From the NCBI GenBank assembly GCA_960531495.1, contig OY482848.1:12268565-12332564 (forward strand): a stretch of 64,000 nt of DNA, given 5' to 3'. Source of the stretch: Zeus faber. Lineage: Eukaryota > Chordata > Actinopteri > Zeiformes > Zeidae. Each line of letters opens with the position of its first letter. Positions within the stretch are counted from its first letter, which is position 1. The notes under the pieces are model-generated. The model ran no database searches, was not told where the DNA came from, and worked only from the letters and a program-made list of their open reading frames with translations. A program made the translations under genes and the position numbers. Positions 46,401-64,000 of the stretch are shown here, piece after piece.

Positions 46401-47098
46401 GGGCACCGCGGCCTGCTAGCATGCAGCTAATGCAAACGTAACCAAACCCTGCACCGTCAAACCAATGGAACGGTGCTTTTTTTGTTCCGGGCGTCCGTGG
46501 CATGCGTTCAGATGAGGTCTCCCTGAAGATGCCTCCAGGAGTTTATTCCCAAAACAGTGTTTTATTTCATAATCTAGACTGTGAGCTTAGCTTATTTCAC
46601 AACTGACGCTCTGATTCCGACCTGGTGTTTATATAGTGTTTGGGGAGGTGCCATGCCAAGTATGACTGCTCCAAGTCATCAAGTCATGATTTAGGCCCGC
46701 CCAAAAGATTCTGGGGGGGGAAAAATGGTGAGAAACAGTGGTCAAACTCAATAATTCTGTACTACATCGTTCAGTCTTTTCACATGTTTTCAGCAATTAT
46801 TTTTTAACATATATTATGTGTTTAGAAACAAATCACTGAATTCGCTTTACAGGGAGTTTAAATGTAGAAATGTCAAAGTTAATGTTGCGAGCATTTTACA
46901 TATTAGAGTCTGTTGCCAACAGTAATCAGGGTATGTTGTTTCTTGTGGAGTTTCTGTCCCAGATGTCTTCCCTCTGAATGTGTGCTCTCTCCAGACAAGC
47001 TGCGACATGATTCGAGGTGGAAAAGCTCAGTTTCTGACAGATGATGTACCTCCCCACCATCCCTCGCTTTTACCTCCCCCTCTCTCAGGTAGCGCAGT

Positions 47099-59852
<12,754 letters not shown>

Positions 59853-60724
59853 GACTCCAGCTGTTGCTGGGAGATGGAGATTGATCAGTTTCTCAAAGGG
59901 GAAAAACATTTGAGTTTCTCAGAAACCAGGATTGGAGGATACATAATACTGGGAGGAAGACTGTAAACTGAATGCGTCGTCACTCGACTTGCAGAAAGCC
60001 AATTCAGGAATTCTTATAAAATCAAATACATTATTAATTCAGTTTAGATTTCATAGATTTAAGTGCCATGAACCCTGGGAGTTATATTGTCAAAGGTTGC
60101 CAGAAATGTTGGTTTTTTTTGTTTTTTTTACATATAGGAAATAATAATTTCTTTGTGTCTCTAAAATTAGAGCCATACATAATACACTGCACTGCGCCCG
60201 CTCATAAAGCTACAGAGATACATCAAGTTTGTTGATACGATAATGTCAACATCAAAAAAGTTAAGTTCATAAGTTTACAGATTGTTATTGGAAAGCAAGT
60301 TGTATTGCTAGTTTTTAATTTTGTTTTAAAGGGATCATTTAATTTTTGGGAAGGAAGTTGATCGTATCACTCGGGAAGATAAACCGTCGATTTGGTTTGT
60401 CTGGTGTTATATCACAAATGACTCCTCCCTCAAATGTCATTATCGCACTTTTGTACAAACTGTGAACCAATGGATGCTCTCTGACATTTACAGTTTTGTT
60501 TTTTTTAACCAGGGTATATGCCACAGGCAAATTTGGTAAGTTAATACAGGTTCAGTTATCTTATCTCTTTACCTACTTTGTTTGAAAGGGTTTTTTTTTG
60601 TTGTTGTTTTTTACTGTGGCTGTTTTTCAAGCTGATAGTTTTTAATTAAATTATGTTTTATCTTCATCTTGTTTTATCTCATTGTGCATACATATTTATT
60701 AGTGTTCAATTTAAGTATGATATA

Positions 60725-60730
60725 AATAAA
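60725..60730 (+). terminator. Probable tmc6 poly(A) signal
   Basis: AATAAA in TATAAATAAACTAAGC about 0.87 kb after the tmc6 stop, followed within 15 bp by an A-run. A further AAATAAAT lies at ~60850. The 59853-60900 stretch is AT-rich with no coding signal, fitting a 3' UTR. Convergent notum ends at 61523. Confidence 0.4.
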
Positions 60731-60899
60731 CTAAGCAGGGAAAAAAAAAAACCATTTTAATGTTAGCATACAGGTATTCTTTTAACATTAATAGTTGATT
60801 TCTATCAACATGCATTTTAAAAGTAGTATATTTACAATTTATGATGTAAAATAAATATTAAAAGTTTTAAGTTGCTTGTATAACAGAGTGTAATATTTA

Positions 60900-61522
60900 C
60901 TCTTTAAGCATCTGTATTTCCTTACATTGGTAAACATTACTCATTGATTTTATTTTTTAGTAATTCTCCAAAAACCAAAAGCAGCATAAAGAGCAAGGGT
61001 TTGAGCACCATGGTGATCTGTAAATGTGATTGGGTTCTGACAGAAGATACAAACATTCCTCTCATTTCCACCGAAGCACAAGTAATGACATTAGACATTA
61101 ATACAAGCCAAACATATCTCTGTACTAAAAAACACTAAATGATTATAACATCAAACAACCCGAAGATCTTTAGGTTTGTTTATACAAAAGCTTTGGATTG
61201 ATTAGATCATAATCATTAAATGTCGTGCCACTGAGACATTCAAGGGCTATTTCAGGTTTGGTTGTTTGTAGTTGTTTTTTTTGTGAAAGTGTCCATAATT
61301 GATTCACAGAATAGGGTTGTTTTTCCTCAGATGTCTTTTCCATTAAAGTCCCGGTGATTTGTTTACATGTATACGGCTCTCACACGTTGGAGTGCAGCCC
61401 CATTTTCACCATGGGCGTAGCTTAACGGGCCACTCCGCATCTTCCGTTCAGCACCTTCAGTTTTTGTATCACATTACATGAAGAATAGTAATATTAACGG
61501 GGCTCTTTGAGAGAAACGTGTC
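60900..61522. other. Intergenic between convergent tmc6 and notum
   Basis: AT-rich, no supported ORF; must contain the notum 3' UTR on the minus strand. No clear signal apart from scattered TTTATT-like hexamers. Confidence 0.35.
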
Positions 61523-63457
61523 TCAATTGCCGTTATTGAGCATCCCCAAAAGCTTCCCGGGGTCCATCCCCTGCTGCTGGGCCATCTTCTGAATATCAAA
61601 GCCCATGTGCTTTAGGAACTGAATCACGGTCATCTCCTGTCCCGTCAGCTGGTCCCGGATGGTGGGGCACGTGGGGTTACAGTGCGGCCATGGGCAGCTG
61701 TCGATCAAGTGTAGCGGGCAGCCCCTGGCGGCTTTGGGGCCCTGGTGGTTGTGGTGGCCGTGGCTGCTGTTTCTGTTGTCTTGGAGGACGCGGTCCCAGC
61801 AGTGGAGGGCTCGGGGCAGGGACGTCCCTTTCACCTGGATGTCCATCCAGTAGCTGAACGTGCACCGGCAAGCCGAACGATTGGGCAAAAGGAGGGATGG
61901 ATAGAGAGATGAAGAGGAGAATAAGCGAAATAGGAGTCATTGAATCACTTCCCTGGTGTCCTGGTGAACAAATGTCTGAAAGTGTTGGATCTCGTTACTC
62001 ACGTCCTGGTGATGAGCTCGTGAGAGAGGCAGGCTGGAGCAAACATCGCCCTGCGGGTGAAACCGAATGATCATTTCGGCTGATATTTATGTGTGTGCTT
62101 GTGTGTCTTATTGAAGTGTCTTGCTTACGGTACGTCGCGGAGCGTGCCCCTCAGCTCGTTCCCCAGGTCCTGGATGTATCGCCACTGTCCCTCGTGGATC
62201 GGCTGTCCGGTCAGGTGGACGTTGTCTATGGTCAACTGGGCTTCGTCAAAGAGCCACTGCACCACAAACACCGGACCTACACAGGGGAGAGGATGTTTAC
62301 TGGGCCGGCAAAACGCCACGTTGACTCCCAACGGCTCCGTCATCCCTGGGGGACCACGTGCACGTCCAGCGCGCGCTTACTTTTCAGCGTGGGATAAACT
62401 TTATATCCAAAGAAACAGTTCCACTCCTCTCCAACGTGGGCTTGTCTGCAGCTTTCTGGCACCTGCCCGCCCCAGTACCTGCACGACGGAAAAGAATTCA
62501 TGCAATCTGTCTCACTCCCTCCGTCAGTCCATCTACTTGTCCATCATCGACCCAGCCCGCTCACCTGATGCCTCTCTTGATGGCCTCCATTGGGGCGCAG
62601 CTGATGGTGTCGATGCAGTCGGTGAATCGGTACTGCTTGTTGTCGAGGAACCACCCAGAGTCGGCCAAGCCTCTGACTCGCACCCCCGGGAAGCCCTGCG
62701 CCGTCAGCTGCTCGGCAACTTGGTCCACGTTCAGCAGGACGCCGGTGCCACCCGCGCTGGGGGGAGCAGGAGGCGGTTATTAAGCTTACCGTAATGCTCA
62801 TGCTCTCGGGGCCGATTCCTTTGACTGCAATAAGAAGGCGAAGGGATGAGGGTTGAACGGACCCCTGCCGCACTGACCTGCTCCCCGCTAAGAGTAGAAC
62901 CTTGGCGTTGTCCAGGCCCTTGGTCAGGAGTTCGTTCACCACCTCCTTAATGATCAGAGACCCCATGAAGGCATAGTCACCTAATCGCAGAAACATGCAC
63001 GCGGGCGTGAGTGATTGACGTCCTCAGAAATTTGCATTCAAGTTGCATTCATAACGTGATTACGATTAAGGATCCCCCGTGGCCACAGCAAAAGCAATGT
63101 TTTTTTTTGTTTTTTTTATTTCCCTCACTTTGATCCGTCTTGGCGGTGGCTCCGCTCCACGCATCGCTGGAGCAGTAGGGGATGAAACTAGGAGAGAAAA
63201 CTGACTTTATGAATACAACTCAGACCGAGTCATTCACTTCACGCTAAATGCCGGTCGCTCAAGTGCTTGTTTAGGCTCGCACATGTATACGCCTAGCCAT
63301 TGACGTAACACCGGAACAAAATAGGAAAATAAGAAAAACACATTAAGACAGGAAGGAAAGGGTCCATTAAACAGAGAGTAAATGTGGAGTTCTTACACCA
63401 TGTTGGCATTCCACCAGTACGGGTTTTCCTCTGGCTGAGGGGACAGGATCCCTGTTC
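61523..63457 (-). CDS. notum: Palmitoleoyl-protein carboxylesterase Notum (3' eight exons; partial)
   Basis: Secreted alpha/beta-hydrolase that removes palmitoleate from Wnt proteins and so blocks Wnt signalling. Exons in transcript order: 63457-63397, 63187-63129, 62980-62878, 62756-62565, 62478-62381, 62276-62129, 62050-62003, 61853-61523; phases are continuous. The first visible residues are [19 protein letters not shown]; upstream exons (signal peptide, N-terminal half) lie beyond the window. The catalytic triad is visible: Ser in AGSSAGGTG, split over the 62878/62756 junction; Asp in [14 protein letters not shown]; His in PACLSHEL. Also [27 protein letters not shown] and [15 protein letters not shown]. 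It ends [15 protein letters not shown]... to GMLNNGN. Convergent with tmc6. Which fish paralogue (notum1a, 1b or 2) cannot be told. Human NOTUM is on 17q25.3 too but not next to TMC6. Confidence 0.95.
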
Positions 63458-64000
63458 CTGAGTGAGGGGGGGCCATAGGAAATAGCACAGTTGTTAAATG
63501 GAGGGAGTAGAAAGGAAAGCCTATCTACCCTAGAAGAGGAGGGGAAAGGCCAAATGATAGTATCCTGGAGTCTTACATTTCACTTAGCTGGTCCTCAGAG
63601 TGATTTTCTTCTCATGAATACAAAGTCTATCCTTTATACCGTCCAAACAACCACTAAATATTAAAGCCACACACATGTCCCTGCGTAGATGTGTTTGTGT
63701 GTGTTGAACTGGAGGCAAATAGATCCTCGTTCTTCGCCTTGATTTGCTCTGCAATTACGAGCGGCCGTGGCTCTCTGCACTTGCCACCAGGCTTGTCGGC
63801 GCGGGATAGCGCGAGAGAGGGAGGGGAAGACGGAAAGCCATAAACACACAAGGGCTTCCCTGATGGCTGGAAGGTAAGAGCCAAAGAGGCTCCTCCGCTG
63901 ATTAATGTAAACTCTGCCAAGGAGGAAATGCAAACATTTATTTGACTCTCGATCTGGAGGATTTTTTCCCTACAGGGGGAAAAATAACAGTACTGGCGTA
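63458..64000 (-). other. notum intron, upstream exons not seen
   Basis: The exon at 63397-63457 starts in mid-codon, so at least one exon lies further upstream. No convincing notum exon was found up to the window end; the ORFs at ~63654-63933 have no resemblance to the protein. Confidence 0.4.

Noticed and set aside
62093..62794. 233-codon plus-strand ORF
   Set aside because: Antisense shadow over four notum exons.

Overview
The window is from a vertebrate genome, almost certainly a ray-finned (teleost) fish. The genes have small exons with GT-AG introns. Between them lie very long (CA/TG)n tracts, Tc1/mariner, pogo, hAT-like, L2/CR1-type LINE, tRNA-derived SINE and Ty3/gypsy debris typical of fish. 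The gene order tk1(+) - syngr2(-) - two Ig-receptor genes(-) - tmc8(-) - tmc6(+) matches, in mirror image, what I recall of human 17q25.3: TK1 - SYNGR2 - C17orf99/IL-40 - TMC8 - TMC6. A notum gene(-) closes the window.

Layout. 1-4.3 kb: intergenic repeats, including a LINE fragment with a SINE inserted in it. 4.36-15.71 kb: complete seven-exon thymidine kinase 1 (234 aa). Its intron 2 holds a decayed Ty3/gypsy element split by a later LINE, and its intron 6 holds a Tc1-like element split by gypsy/LTR debris. 17.48-24.48 kb: four-exon synaptogyrin-2 (251 aa), convergent with tk1. 25.69-33.41 kb: two tandem genes, each coding for a signal peptide, four Ig domains, one membrane helix and a short tail. 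They sit where mammals have IL-40. 34.6 kb: a small secreted-type ORF next to a pogo-like MITE. 36.37-40.90 kb: complete sixteen-exon tmc8 (699 aa). 47.22-59.85 kb: complete twenty-exon tmc6 (836 aa), head-to-head with tmc8. A possible 42-residue microprotein gene is antisense in the region upstream of the tmc6 start. 61.52-63.46 kb: the 3' eight exons of notum, whose 5' end lies beyond the window.

How the genes relate. tk1 is an S-phase nucleotide-salvage enzyme, and its cell-cycle degradation motif is visible. tmc6 and tmc8 are the EVER1/EVER2 pair, whose products act together in ER membranes of mammalian lymphocytes and keratinocytes. The Ig pair between syngr2 and tmc8 looks like leukocyte receptors. 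notum is a secreted Wnt deacylase with no evident tie to the others. Exon models were built by eye from splice consensus, reading-frame phase and family similarity. All internal phases of the seven multi-exon genes close. The most unusual observations are the receptor pair at the IL-40 position, an exact 69-bp inverted copy of the tmc6 exon 5 splice-donor region inside intron 6, the upstream ORFs of tmc6, and the candidate antisense microprotein.
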